A program made the position numbers and the translations under genes. The notes under the pieces were generated by a model. It worked only from the letters and a program-made list of their open reading frames with translations. It had not been told where the DNA came from and did no database searches. Shown here in pieces: positions 9,453-18,049 of a DNA stretch of 56,578 nt. The stretch covers positions 1-56,578 of the forward strand of contig JAFAEQ010000035.1 of assembly GCA_023423935.1 (NCBI GenBank). The letters run 5' to 3'. This stretch comes from Pseudomonadota bacterium (lineage in GTDB: Bacteria > Pseudomonadota > Gammaproteobacteria > Steroidobacterales > Steroidobacteraceae). Positions within the stretch are counted from its first letter, which is position 1. The number at the start of each line of letters is the position of its first letter.

Positions 9453-10613
9453 ATGAAGCGCGCGCGACTGCTGTGTGTGCTTCTGCTGCTGGGCTCGTGG
9501 CTGCCAGCGTGGGCGGCACCCTCGGTGTCGTACCGCGCGATGGACGGCGCCAATTGGACGCAGATCGCGGCACGTCACGGCGTGACGCTCAAGGCACTAC
9601 GCAAGGCGAACGCCGGGCGCGAGGCCACTGCCGAATGGCTGGTACTGCCGCCCGGCGCGCGTCGCGTCGCATCCGTCGATGTTGCGCTCCTGGCATCGGC
9701 GTATCAGGAGATCGGCGCGATCGTGAAGGCGGCGCAGATCGAAGGCGTGTACCGAATCGTGGGGCGCGAGTTCCATGTGGGCACCTGGCAAGGCAGCCGC
9801 ATCATCGCCGGTGTCGCAGGCGGCAACATGAACAACGCCGCGATCGGCACGACCCTCCTGTTGCAGCACTTCGATGTGCGCACGATGGGATTCGTGGGTA
9901 TCGCTGGCGGCGGGCCCACGACTCGCGTTGGCGATGTAATGATTGCCTCGGGCGCCGTGCAGCACGACAACGGCAACTGGTATGACTTCGCGCTGCCTTC
10001 CGGTGAAGTCTTCGCGGGCCTGACCTGGCAGATGCGTGGGCAGCCCATCATCTCGGACGCAGGTCGACGCGCGCAGCTCGTGTTGTTTCCCGATCCCGCG
10101 CTGCTCGCACGCATTCGGCGCAGCGTCGCAGGATTGGAGCTGCCGTTGATTGGCGAGGATGTCGCGGCCTTTCACGGCGTCGAACGTTACCGCCCATCCG
10201 TGCATGTGGATGGCTGGTCTGCAAGCGGTGCGCAATTCATCACCAGTCATCACGCACGATCCACTTTCGAACGCCGCATGAAGCGTGCGGCAGAACGCGT
10301 CGGCGTACCGGCTCCGCAGCATCTGTTCGTCGATCAGGAAGACTTTGCCGCGGTGCATGCCGCTGTGGAGCACGAGGTACCGTGGTTCATCGTGCGCGTC
10401 GTCGTCGATCTTGCCGCCCAGAAACAGCCAACATCCGGTGTGCCGTTCGAGTTCTACGATGATCCAGAGCGCATCGGTCCCTGGCTGGTCGAGCACTCAC
10501 AGCAGTCGCACGCCAGGAACTTCGACTACTCTTATTTCTACCGGCAGGTCGCGATCGGGGTGGAGCCGATCGTGCAGGAACTGGCGCGAAGCGTCTCGTC
10601 TGGAACCGAATAA
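9453..10613 (+). CDS. Secreted nucleosidase/nucleoside-phosphorylase-fold protein with LysM-like N-terminus
   Basis: A 386-residue protein with a Sec signal peptide (MKRARLLCVLLLLGSWLPAW, cleavage after AWA, about residue 21). Residues 22-70 resemble a LysM module (WTQIAARHGVTLKALRKAN, then LVLPPGA). From about residue 80 it shows the PNP/UDP phosphorylase superfamily pattern, notably MNNAAIGTTLLL followed by GFVGIAGG, as in methylthioadenosine/S-adenosylhomocysteine nucleosidases. The likely reaction is release of a purine base from a nucleoside in the periplasm, perhaps while bound to peptidoglycan; this is inferred. ATG 9453 is the first start giving a signal peptide. It lies 46 nt after the sixth amidase and 12 nt before an adenine-deaminase-like gene, which would use the released base after uptake. 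Confidence 0.82.
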   Translation: MKRARLLCVLLLLGSWLPAWAAPSVSYRAMDGANWTQIAARHGVTLKALRKANAGREATAEWLVLPPGARRVASVDVALLASAYQEIGAIVKAAQIEGVYRIVGREFHVGTWQGSRIIAGVAGGNMNNAAIGTTLLLQHFDVRTMGFVGIAGGGPTTRVGDVMIASGAVQHDNGNWYDFALPSGEVFAGLTWQMRGQPIISDAGRRAQLVLFPDPALLARIRRSVAGLELPLIGEDVAAFHGVERYRPSVHVDGWSASGAQFITSHHARSTFERRMKRAAERVGVPAPQHLFVDQEDFAAVHAAVEHEVPWFIVRVVVDLAAQKQPTSGVPFEFYDDPERIGPWLVEHSQQSHARNFDYSYFYRQVAIGVEPIVQELARSVSSGTE

Positions 10614-10625
10614 GGAACGGCAATC

Positions 10626-11654
10626 ATGGATCAGACTTTCGCAATCGACGCCGATCTCGACCGCTTCATCGACGGCTTGCCGAAGGCCGAGCTGCATCTG
10701 CACATCGAAGGCACGCTCGAGCCTGAGTTGATGTTCAGATTCGCGCGACGCAATCGCATCGACATTCCCTTCGCGAGTGTCGAGGAAATCCGTGCCGCCT
10801 ATCGCTTTTCACGTCTGCAGGATTTCCTGGACATCTACTATGCAGGCGGCAACGTTCTGCAGACCGAAGAGGACTTCACGGAGCTTGCGCTCTCGTACTT
10901 TCTGCGTGCCGCAGCCGACAACGTGCGGCACGCGGAAATCTTCTTCGATCCGCAGGCGCATACCTCGCGCGGCATTCCATTGCGTGTCGTCATGGAGGGC
11001 CTGTTCGCCGGCATGGACGAGGCGGCTGCAACGCTCGGTGTGAGCTCGAAACTCATTCTGTGTTTTCTGCGCCATCTCGATGAGGAGGCTGCTTTCGAGA
11101 CACTCGAGGAGGCGCAGCCGTGGCTCGATCGGATCGTGGGAGTAGGCCTCGACTCATCGGAGCTCGGACATCCGCCGTCGAAGTTCGCACGTGTGTTCTC
11201 GCGAGCGGCAGACATGGGACTGCGGCGGGTCGCGCACGCAGGTGAAGAAGGCCCGCCGGAATACGTGCTCGAAGCGCTGGATTTGCTGCAGATCGAGCGG
11301 CTCGATCATGGTAACCGCGCGCTGGAAGATGCTGCGCTGACCGCACGGCTCGCACGCACTTCGATGACGCTCACGGTCTGTCCCTTGTCGAACTTGAAAC
11401 TGTGTGTCGTCAAGGATCTCGCCAGCCACCCGATTCACCACATGCTGCGCTCGGGGTTGAGAGCGACCATCAACTCCGATGATCCGGCGTACTTCGGTGG
11501 ATACGTGAACGATAACTATCGTGCGGTTGCAAATCTGCTGGGCCGGGATGGATTGGCAGCAGCGGCGCGCAACAGCTTTCTCGGGTCATTCCTCGATGAG
11601 GCTCCGCTGCGCGCGCATCTCGCTGCACTGGATTCCTATTTGCAGCGGCCCTAG
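10626..11654 (+). CDS. Adenine deaminase (adenosine-deaminase superfamily, type 2)
   Basis: A 342-residue cytoplasmic zinc hydrolase, no signal peptide. Metal and catalytic residues are visible: His24/His26 in LHLHIEG, His204 and Glu207 in VAHAGEE, His228 in LDHG, Asp285/286 in NSDDPAYFGGY. The segments GLDSSELGHPPSKF and NSDDPAYFGGY are typical of the adenine aminohydrolase branch rather than true adenosine deaminases, so the predicted reaction is adenine to hypoxanthine. AGGAACGGCAATC precedes the ATG. It is the last gene of the operon that begins with the amidases, and it pairs naturally with the nucleosidase immediately upstream. Confidence 0.88.
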   Translation: MDQTFAIDADLDRFIDGLPKAELHLHIEGTLEPELMFRFARRNRIDIPFASVEEIRAAYRFSRLQDFLDIYYAGGNVLQTEEDFTELALSYFLRAAADNVRHAEIFFDPQAHTSRGIPLRVVMEGLFAGMDEAAATLGVSSKLILCFLRHLDEEAAFETLEEAQPWLDRIVGVGLDSSELGHPPSKFARVFSRAADMGLRRVAHAGEEGPPEYVLEALDLLQIERLDHGNRALEDAALTARLARTSMTLTVCPLSNLKLCVVKDLASHPIHHMLRSGLRATINSDDPAYFGGYVNDNYRAVANLLGRDGLAAAARNSFLGSFLDEAPLRAHLAALDSYLQRP

Positions 11655-11684
11655 ATTTTCCGTGACTGCCGCGGCAAAGACCGA

Positions 11685-11819
11685 GGATGAGAGAGCCGCA
11701 AAGACCGCAAAAAGGAAGAAGAAAACTGGTGGGTCCGACCTCAGTCGGACAGCGGATGAGAGAGCCGCAAAGACCGCAAAAAGAAGGAAAAAACTGGTGG
11801 GTCCGACTTCAGTCGGACA
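11685..11819. repeat. Two tandem copies of a 69-bp repeat, each with a REP-like hairpin
   Basis: Copy 1 is 11685-11751 and copy 2 is 11754-11819, both starting GGATGAGAGAGCCGC and ending in CAGTCGGACA. They differ by a few purine changes in the A-rich middle and one base in the loop. Each contains a 7-bp stem with a 4-nt loop: GTCCGAC-CTCA-GTCGGAC at 11733-11750 and GTCCGAC-TTCA-GTCGGAC at 11801-11818, both preceded by TGG. Confidence 0.9.
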
Positions 11820-11827
11820 TGTCTTTT

Positions 11828-11843
11828 TTCGGCTAAAGCCGAA
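11828..11843. repeat. REP-like hairpin, TTCGGC subtype, inverted
   Basis: TTCGGCTAAAGCCGAA followed by CCCACAG. Read on the minus strand it is CTGTGGG plus the hairpin, the same head seen beside the GTCCGAC hairpins but with a different stem. The T run lies before, not after, the stem on the plus strand, so it does not look like a plus-strand terminator. A degenerate third relative (GTGGGTTCGACTTCAGTCG) lies at about 11893-11911. Confidence 0.75.
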
Positions 11844-11915
11844 CCCACAGTGAGAATGGAGCCGGAATCGGTGAGTCCGATCTGTTCTGTCCTGTGGGTT
11901 CGACTTCAGTCGCGC

Positions 11916-14240
11916 TCAGGGCGAGACCATCGGCGTCATCGCGCCCGACACCGGTTCGCCTCTGATCGGGCCGAATCCGGGCGGCGGCTTGCGATGATGG
12001 GTGGCGGCCTCGTAGGCGGCTCCGACTTTGATCAGGTTCGCTTCCTGTCCCGGCTCGGCCCAGAAGCCGATGTTGTAGGGCAGACCCACGCCACCCAGTT
12101 TCGTGGGTGTGGCGCTTTCCTTCGCGCCGTAGCTCTTGCCATCTTCGGCGAGAACGAACTCGAGATCGTAGATGGTGTCCGCGAAGCCCGCGGGGACGAA
12201 CACTTCGGGTAGACCCAGCATTGCGCCGTAACCGAATGCGGGTCCGCGCGGTGCACCGCCGCCGCGGGGTTCCTGTGCGCCGCCAATCTTGCCTTGCAGC
12301 GTGAGGTTCACTGGATTGACGAACATGTCCAGCTTGTTCTGGAGCAACACCTTGGTCATTGCCATGCGCAGCGTGTCGCGGCGCTTCATGGTGTGAGTGA
12401 TGGCGTTGGTGCGGATGTCCATCTCCTTGTTCTCCCAGTTCTTCATCGCTGCGCGGCGCACATCGTTGAAGTACTTCGCATTGGCGTTCAACGTCGCCCA
12501 GTCGTACACGCGAGTGTCACCGCGCAGTGTGAGGTACTGGCCGAGCTGGAAGGCGAACGTGTAGCCGGTAATCTCATCCGCATTGTTCGGCGGGTTCGCG
12601 AAGACAGTGTTGAAGTTCATGTTCGCGGGAAGCGGCGCCTTGTGCGCGGAGAGCGCGACGAGGTACTTGCGGCTGGTCACATCCCAGCCCGGGACCGAGA
12701 ACATCGGCTGGCCATCGCGCTTCCACGAAAACACTTCGGGCATGTGAAAGGGCAGCACTTCTGCGAACGCCTGATTGAATCCGAACGTCATGTTCGGAAT
12801 CGTCGGATCGTCCGGATAGCCGGGGTCGATGTCTTCGACCAGTTCGGCACCAAGTGCCTGCAATACCTTCAGTTCGCGATTGATGCCGTCGCTCACTGCC
12901 GCATCGCCCGGCGAGCCCTTGAGGTAAAGCGCGCGAATAACACCAATGCGCACGCCGGCGAGTGGCTTGGGGCCCTTGACGGCAGCGGCATCGACATAGG
13001 GTGTGGAGGAGGGCACGACTCGTGGCAGCGCTGTGTACGGATCGCGCGCATCGAAGTAGCTGCCGGTCTTCTTATCGCGGAATGCGTCGAACACATAAGC
13101 CGCATCCTTCACGGAGCGGCAGATGATTCCCGGACGATCCTGATAGGGGTGGGCTCCCAACGAGCCCGCGAAGGAGATCATGCCTTTTGTCGGCACGACC
13201 ATCACGACGTTGTTGTAATTCGCCGGGCCGCGGCAGGAGCCGCCGGTGGTTTCGCAGATCGAGCACATCGTGAGATTGGCGGCGACGGATACGCCGGAGC
13301 CACCGCTCGAGCCGCTCGTGACGCGCTCGGTGTCGTACGGGTTGCAGGTCGTGCCACCCCACGATTCACGCGAGCCACCCTGGCCGATGTAAGGCCGCTC
13401 CACTTTCGCATCGCCACCCGGATCGCCGCTGCCGGCGTTGTACTCGGATTCGTGTGCATGCCCGTAGATGATCGCGCCGGCTTCGCGCAAGCGCGCGACC
13501 AATGTCGCGTCCTGCGGTGGCGCATCCATTGCGTAGTTCACATCGGCACCGCCCGTGGTGCGCAGATCGGTCGCGTCGTAGATGCCCTTGTTGGCCATCG
13601 CGACGCAATACAGTGGCATCGCCTTGAGATCGGGATTGCGTCCGTGCTTCGCATCGAGCGCGGCGGCAGTTTCGAGTGCATCGGGCTGTTTGCGGAATTC
13701 TTCGCAGGCCGCGGGCGCATCCTTCGGCAGCGGTGTGCCGGGCGGCGCGTCGAACTTGCCCTTGCACGTCACGGAACGCTCACCACGGATATTGAGCACT
13801 TCGAGTGTGTTCAACGCGCGCGCATTGGGGATGCCGGCAACCATACCGTACTGCTGATACACCTTCGGATCGGACGCAGTGTTCTCCATGCGGCCGAAGT
13901 CCGGCTTCAGACCCGTGTACTTGTCGAAGTCGGGAACGTGCTTGTTGATTGCGATCGTGTCGGTCGCGAACTTCACCGGCGAACCTGCACGCACCGCACC
14001 GAGCACTTTGGGCGCCTTCGCACCATCCTCGGTAATGAGCTTCGTGCAAGACCCGTTATACGTTTTCGCGCGGGCGACATAGGCCTCGATCACCTGCTTG
14101 CAGGTCACGTCCCCGGCCTGGATCGCCTTGTGCAGACTATCGACGGTGGCTTCCTGGAGCTGAAACTCCGCTCTGGCAGTGATCGAACACAGCGCTGCAG
14201 TCAGCAGCGCAAGGGTTTTGACAGTCGTTCGCATCGACAT
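11916..14240 (-). CDS. Large Cys-rich secreted amidase-signature enzyme
   Basis: A 774-residue amidase, about 220-270 residues longer than those upstream. A Sec signal peptide spans about residues 1-24 (MRTTVKTLALLTAALCSITARA). The N-terminal helix (VDSLHKAIQAGDVTCKQVIEAY) is typical, but about 110 extra residues (roughly 70-200) come before the lysine motif, which is atypical: Lys218 in ANKGIYDATDLRTTGG. The cis-serine is at 311/312 (GSSGGSG) and the nucleophile is Ser335 in ETTGGSCRG, with Glu replacing the usual Asp. Many cysteines (TCK, SCTK, MCSICE, SCRG, IICR) suggest disulfides outside the cytoplasm. Start is ATG 14240; Met3 is an alternative. It converges on the adenine deaminase gene and is transcribed apart from the six-gene array. 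Confidence 0.9.
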   Translation of the reverse strand: MSMRTTVKTLALLTAALCSITARAEFQLQEATVDSLHKAIQAGDVTCKQVIEAYVARAKTYNGSCTKLITEDGAKAPKVLGAVRAGSPVKFATDTIAINKHVPDFDKYTGLKPDFGRMENTASDPKVYQQYGMVAGIPNARALNTLEVLNIRGERSVTCKGKFDAPPGTPLPKDAPAACEEFRKQPDALETAAALDAKHGRNPDLKAMPLYCVAMANKGIYDATDLRTTGGADVNYAMDAPPQDATLVARLREAGAIIYGHAHESEYNAGSGDPGGDAKVERPYIGQGGSRESWGGTTCNPYDTERVTSGSSGGSGVSVAANLTMCSICETTGGSCRGPANYNNVVMVVPTKGMISFAGSLGAHPYQDRPGIICRSVKDAAYVFDAFRDKKTGSYFDARDPYTALPRVVPSSTPYVDAAAVKGPKPLAGVRIGVIRALYLKGSPGDAAVSDGINRELKVLQALGAELVEDIDPGYPDDPTIPNMTFGFNQAFAEVLPFHMPEVFSWKRDGQPMFSVPGWDVTSRKYLVALSAHKAPLPANMNFNTVFANPPNNADEITGYTFAFQLGQYLTLRGDTRVYDWATLNANAKYFNDVRRAAMKNWENKEMDIRTNAITHTMKRRDTLRMAMTKVLLQNKLDMFVNPVNLTLQGKIGGAQEPRGGGAPRGPAFGYGAMLGLPEVFVPAGFADTIYDLEFVLAEDGKSYGAKESATPTKLGGVGLPYNIGFWAEPGQEANLIKVGAAYEAATHHRKPPPGFGPIRGEPVSGAMTPMVSP

Positions 14241-14441
14241 GGGTGCACTCCCTGAGGCTGTGAGCCGCTTTGTGCGTGGGGCGGGATTCGACGCGGCGAG
14301 CGTCTCCAGGGAGGACGTACGTCAGAGGCCTTACCCCCTGCCGCAGAAGCGAAAGGACGACGAGAAAGTCGGATGCGCGGGCCATCTCGAGCCAGCGAGA
14401 CCCATTGTTGATCCTGCCGGTCCGCGGGTCATGTGCGTCTC

Positions 14442-15839
14442 TCACTGCGCATGACGACGCCTCATCTCTTCCATCCGCTCATCGAGCGCTGCGCGCGAGT
14501 GGAACGTACCGCCGACGATCACCGCGGCAATGCGGCGCGTGTTCTCGATGCGTTCCAGCGGATTGCGGTCCAGCAGGAGCAGGTCGGCGCGCTTGCCGGG
14601 TGCAACGACGCCGCGGTCGTTGCTCGTCCCGAGCCATTCGGCGGGAAGGCGAGTTGTGGACTCGAGGATCTGCTGATTGGACAGGCCGGCTTTCGCGAGC
14701 GCTTCCAGTTCATCGTGCAGCGAGAAGCCGGGGACGATGCCGGGCACGAGGGCGTCGGTGCCGGTCACGATGGGAATGCCTGCCGCGGCGAAGGCAGGGA
14801 TGAGCTTTCGATTGAAGTCCACGACGCGTTGTACGTGCGCGATCCAATCCGGATTCGCGCCGGTCACATAGTGATTGCCTTGCGTCGCAATCTTTCGCAC
14901 GCCCGGCGCGAGGTATTGCAACTCGGGACGCGACTGCAACGATTCCGGGTGCGTCATCATCTCGAGGATTCGATCGTCGACGGTCAAAGTAGAGGTCAGC
15001 CAGGTCCCGTTGTCTTTCGCCCACTGTGCGTATCGAGCGATGGCTGCGGCTGACGGTGGACTTTCTTGCTGAGCGAACTCCTCGGCGTGGGCGATCATGC
15101 CGAGGCCGGGCACGAAGAATTTCTGAGTGAGACCTTTGCCGTCCTGGGGCAGATGGCCGATCACCTTCATGTTCTGTTTCCTGGCTTCGTCGCAGATGGC
15201 GATGAAGGTCTCGAGATCCAGCCGCTCGTACGCCTTGATGAATTCGTACCCTTCGGCTGCTACATCGCGCACGGCCTGACGTCCGTCGCTCGGTGTTGCA
15301 GCGACCCGTGTCATGCCGATGGGCCATGCCGGTTGCGGACCATCAATCATTGCAGCCAGAGCGATGTGAGGGCCGAGCACGCGACCGTTGGCCACTTCGT
15401 CTCGTTGTGCAATCGTTTCCGGCGTGGAGCTCAGTACCGCGATCTGCAGCACGCCGTTGGCGACATAGGGCAGAAGCGCGTCGGCCAGGCGCACGGTGCC
15501 GTTCGGAATGTCGGGATTGCGCGTGTACAAACGGAACAACCGATCGCTTTCCAGATGGACATGCATGTCCGTAAGTCCGGGCATGAGCCATTGACCGCGC
15601 GCATCGATGCGCGGGGCTTCAGTGGAGTCGGACGACGCGGCGGAGGCGGGTGTGATCGATTCGATGCGTTGTCCCCTGATGAGCACGTTCATATCCGCCA
15701 GGACCGGTTGTCCGGGGACCATCGAGATGACATTCACATGCTCGAGTAACACGTCGGCATGCGCCGGTGCCGAAAGACTGGCAAGGGCGACGCTCGCAAA
15801 CGCAAGGATCGAATGAACCGGACATCGAACAGCACCCAT
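14442..15839 (-). CDS. Secreted metal-dependent amidohydrolase (imidazolonepropionase-like)
   Basis: A 465-residue amidohydrolase-superfamily protein with a probable signal peptide (hydrophobic SILAFASVALASLSAPAHA, residues 10-28). It has the N-terminal beta-sandwich, then DMHVHLE (His93, His95), FIKAYE (candidate bridging Lys), VIGHLP, MIAHAEE and GTDALVPG (metal Asp), and the C-terminal GKRADLLLLDRNPLE strand. All metal ligands seem present, so it should be an active hydrolase, of the prolidase/imidazolonepropionase-like type often found secreted. It is 201 nt downstream of the large amidase on the same strand order (this gene is upstream in transcription), so the two may be co-transcribed. 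Confidence 0.88.
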   Translation of the reverse strand: MGAVRCPVHSILAFASVALASLSAPAHADVLLEHVNVISMVPGQPVLADMNVLIRGQRIESITPASAASSDSTEAPRIDARGQWLMPGLTDMHVHLESDRLFRLYTRNPDIPNGTVRLADALLPYVANGVLQIAVLSSTPETIAQRDEVANGRVLGPHIALAAMIDGPQPAWPIGMTRVAATPSDGRQAVRDVAAEGYEFIKAYERLDLETFIAICDEARKQNMKVIGHLPQDGKGLTQKFFVPGLGMIAHAEEFAQQESPPSAAAIARYAQWAKDNGTWLTSTLTVDDRILEMMTHPESLQSRPELQYLAPGVRKIATQGNHYVTGANPDWIAHVQRVVDFNRKLIPAFAAAGIPIVTGTDALVPGIVPGFSLHDELEALAKAGLSNQQILESTTRLPAEWLGTSNDRGVVAPGKRADLLLLDRNPLERIENTRRIAAVIVGGTFHSRAALDERMEEMRRRHAQ

Positions 15840-16017
15840 CGATCACCTCGCCAGTGTGGAACGAAGGGTTGGGACGCACTCGAGCGCCATAGGGTTGCAG
15901 TGCCGCTCCAGCGCCTCGCGAGCCGAGTGCTTGCGAGCGTTGAGTGAGCACATCGCGTGGATTGCGGAAGTCAACAGCTCATTGCCGAGCGTCCTCGTTC
16001 GAACGCACAGAGCAAGA

Positions 16018-17730
16018 TCAGAATTCCTGCCAGCCGGTGTCGCTGCCGCTCACCTTCGCCGGGACACGATCAGGGCGAGCTCTCTGCGACACCAGAGGGC
16101 GACGCTCCGCGAGTGCGGTGACCTTGACTGAGTATGCGGCGGCTTCTGCGGGTAGTGCGTGATGCTGCGGGTCGGTGCCGGTCTTGAACTGCGACATCAG
16201 GGTCACGAGGGACTGCGTACGCTCTTCCAGCGACTTGCTCGCAGCCGAAGCCTCTTCGACCAGTGCTGCGTTCTGTTGTGTCGTCGAGTCCATCTGAGTG
16301 ACGGCGTTGTTCACCTGCTCGATGCCGGCTGCCTGCTCTGAGCTTGCCGCCGCGATCTCTGCGACGATGTCGCTGACTTTTTTCACCGCGTCGATGATGC
16401 CTTCGAGCGTCTTGCCGGACTCATCCACGAGCTGTGTGCCGGCGCCGACTTTCGTCACTGAATCGCCGATGAGATCCTTGATCTCCTTCGCGGCGCTCGC
16501 ACTGCGTTGTGCCAGGCTGCGCACTTCGGTCGCAACGACGGCAAAGCCTCGTCCTTGCTCGCCTGCGCGAGCCGCCTCGACCGCCGCATTCAGTGCGAGC
16601 AGATTCGTCTGGAAGGCGATCTCGTCGATGACGCCGATGATGTCTGCGATCTTGCGGCTGGAAGCATTGATCTCTTCCATCGCGACCACGACTCGCTGCA
16701 TCACCGATCCGCCTTTCTCGGCCTGAGTGCGCGCGCGAGTGGAGAGTGCGTTGGCCTGCCGCGCGTTATCCGCATTCTGTTTCACGGTGGCCGTCATCTC
16801 CTCCATGCTGGAGGCAGTTTCTTCGAGCGCTGCAGCCTGTTGCTGCGTGCGTTGACTCAGATCGTCGTTACCGCGTGCGATCTGTACCGCACCTGCGGAC
16901 ATGGAAGCCGTCGCCTCTTTGGTCTGGATGATGATGGTCTGGAGTTTCCCGATGAACCCATTCATCGAGGTCGAGATCTCGCCGAACTCGGCGCCCATCG
17001 ATGGCAAGCGGTAGGTCAGATCTCCTTCACCTGCGCGAAGATCTTCTGTAGCGCGCAGCACTTGGCGCAGTGGCAGCAGAATGCTGCGCGAGATCACGGT
17101 CGCAAGGCCGATCGCAAGCGAGATGGCCAGCAGGCCACCGCCGATCAGAATGAAGGTCGCGGTGGAACGTGCACTTGCGGCTTCGGCGGAGCGTTGTTCC
17201 AGCAGTTCGCCTTCGACTTCCTTGATCTGTGCGAGTTGACGTCGCATCTCATCCATTCCGGACTTGCCGCGTGCCTCGCGTTCGTAGGCCACGACAGCGT
17301 CCATGCTCTTCGAACCTGCGACGACAGCGCGTCGCAGCGCGATCCCGGGCTCGACAGCGGTTGCGTTCCAGTTCGACATCACGGCTTTCAGCTCGTCGAG
17401 GCGACGCTGCTGCGCGAGATTGTCGGCAGTGAGTCTCTTGATCGCGTGCCATTCCGCATCGAAGGATGCGCGGCCCTTCTCCAGCGGCTCGAGGAACGCA
17501 TCCAGACCCGTGAGCATGAATCCGCGCGACCCGGTTTCGATATCGATCAGTGCGGCGAGCATTCCATCGGCTTCGCCGAGGACCTGATAGGTATGGACGT
17601 TCAGGTCCTGTGTACGCGCCTGTTTATCCTGACTCAGCTTGGCCAGGGTGACGAGAGAGATCAGGATCGCGACGATGATGCCGAAAGCACCGATCAGCCG
17701 CGTGTTGATGCGCAAATTTGACAGGCTCAC
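16018..17730 (-). CDS. Methyl-accepting chemotaxis protein with CHASE3-like sensor
   Basis: A 570-residue transmembrane chemoreceptor. TM1 is about residues 12-32, a four-helix CHASE3-type sensor follows (ETGSRGFMLTGLDAFLEPL is characteristic), TM2 is about 190-213, then HAMP (RSILLPLRQVLRATEDLRAGEGDL) and the signalling hairpin with its highly conserved tip (IDEIAFQTNLLALNAAVEAA). The last five residues are GWQEF, matching the x-W-x-x-F tether that docks CheR and CheB in some receptors. No other chemotaxis gene is in the window, so the receptor is an orphan here. It is followed on the plus strand side by a divergent gene at 18050. Confidence 0.93.
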   Translation of the reverse strand: MSLSNLRINTRLIGAFGIIVAILISLVTLAKLSQDKQARTQDLNVHTYQVLGEADGMLAALIDIETGSRGFMLTGLDAFLEPLEKGRASFDAEWHAIKRLTADNLAQQRRLDELKAVMSNWNATAVEPGIALRRAVVAGSKSMDAVVAYEREARGKSGMDEMRRQLAQIKEVEGELLEQRSAEAASARSTATFILIGGGLLAISLAIGLATVISRSILLPLRQVLRATEDLRAGEGDLTYRLPSMGAEFGEISTSMNGFIGKLQTIIIQTKEATASMSAGAVQIARGNDDLSQRTQQQAAALEETASSMEEMTATVKQNADNARQANALSTRARTQAEKGGSVMQRVVVAMEEINASSRKIADIIGVIDEIAFQTNLLALNAAVEAARAGEQGRGFAVVATEVRSLAQRSASAAKEIKDLIGDSVTKVGAGTQLVDESGKTLEGIIDAVKKVSDIVAEIAAASSEQAAGIEQVNNAVTQMDSTTQQNAALVEEASAASKSLEERTQSLVTLMSQFKTGTDPQHHALPAEAAAYSVKVTALAERRPLVSQRARPDRVPAKVSGSDTGWQEF

Positions 17731-18049
17731 CGTTCGGATACTCCTCGGTCACAGGGCTCAGGTATCGATCCCCGCTGGAACTGCGACCATGGTCGTGTGG
17801 GCGGTTCGCGATGCGGCCGTCAGCAGGGTGATCGCTGTAGCGGCGTGGCTGGGTGCGAATTGATGGCGGGCGTGCAGATTCATCCGACGTCTTAGGGTCG
17901 GCAGAGGGCGTCGTCTACGACTGCAACCTGCGGAGACGCGGAAATGTGAACTGCACCGTGAGGGTCTGGTCCGATGTCTCGAATCAGCGTCCGCGCATCG
18001 TTCGGTACAGCGACCTTCTCTCGGTCGCGCCGATGGGCGAACATGGGCC
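17731..18049. other. Divergent intergenic region, no gene seen
   Basis: This 319-nt gap separates the divergent chemoreceptor and the acidic membrane protein at 18050 and must hold both promoters. I see no convincing -35/-10 pair, RNA gene or repeat in it. Short open frames here lack ribosome sites and codon bias. Confidence 0.4.

Noticed and set aside
11821..11843. Rho-independent terminator for the adenine deaminase operon
   Set aside because: The T run comes before the hairpin on the plus strand, and none follows it. The head and loop match the REP-like family instead.
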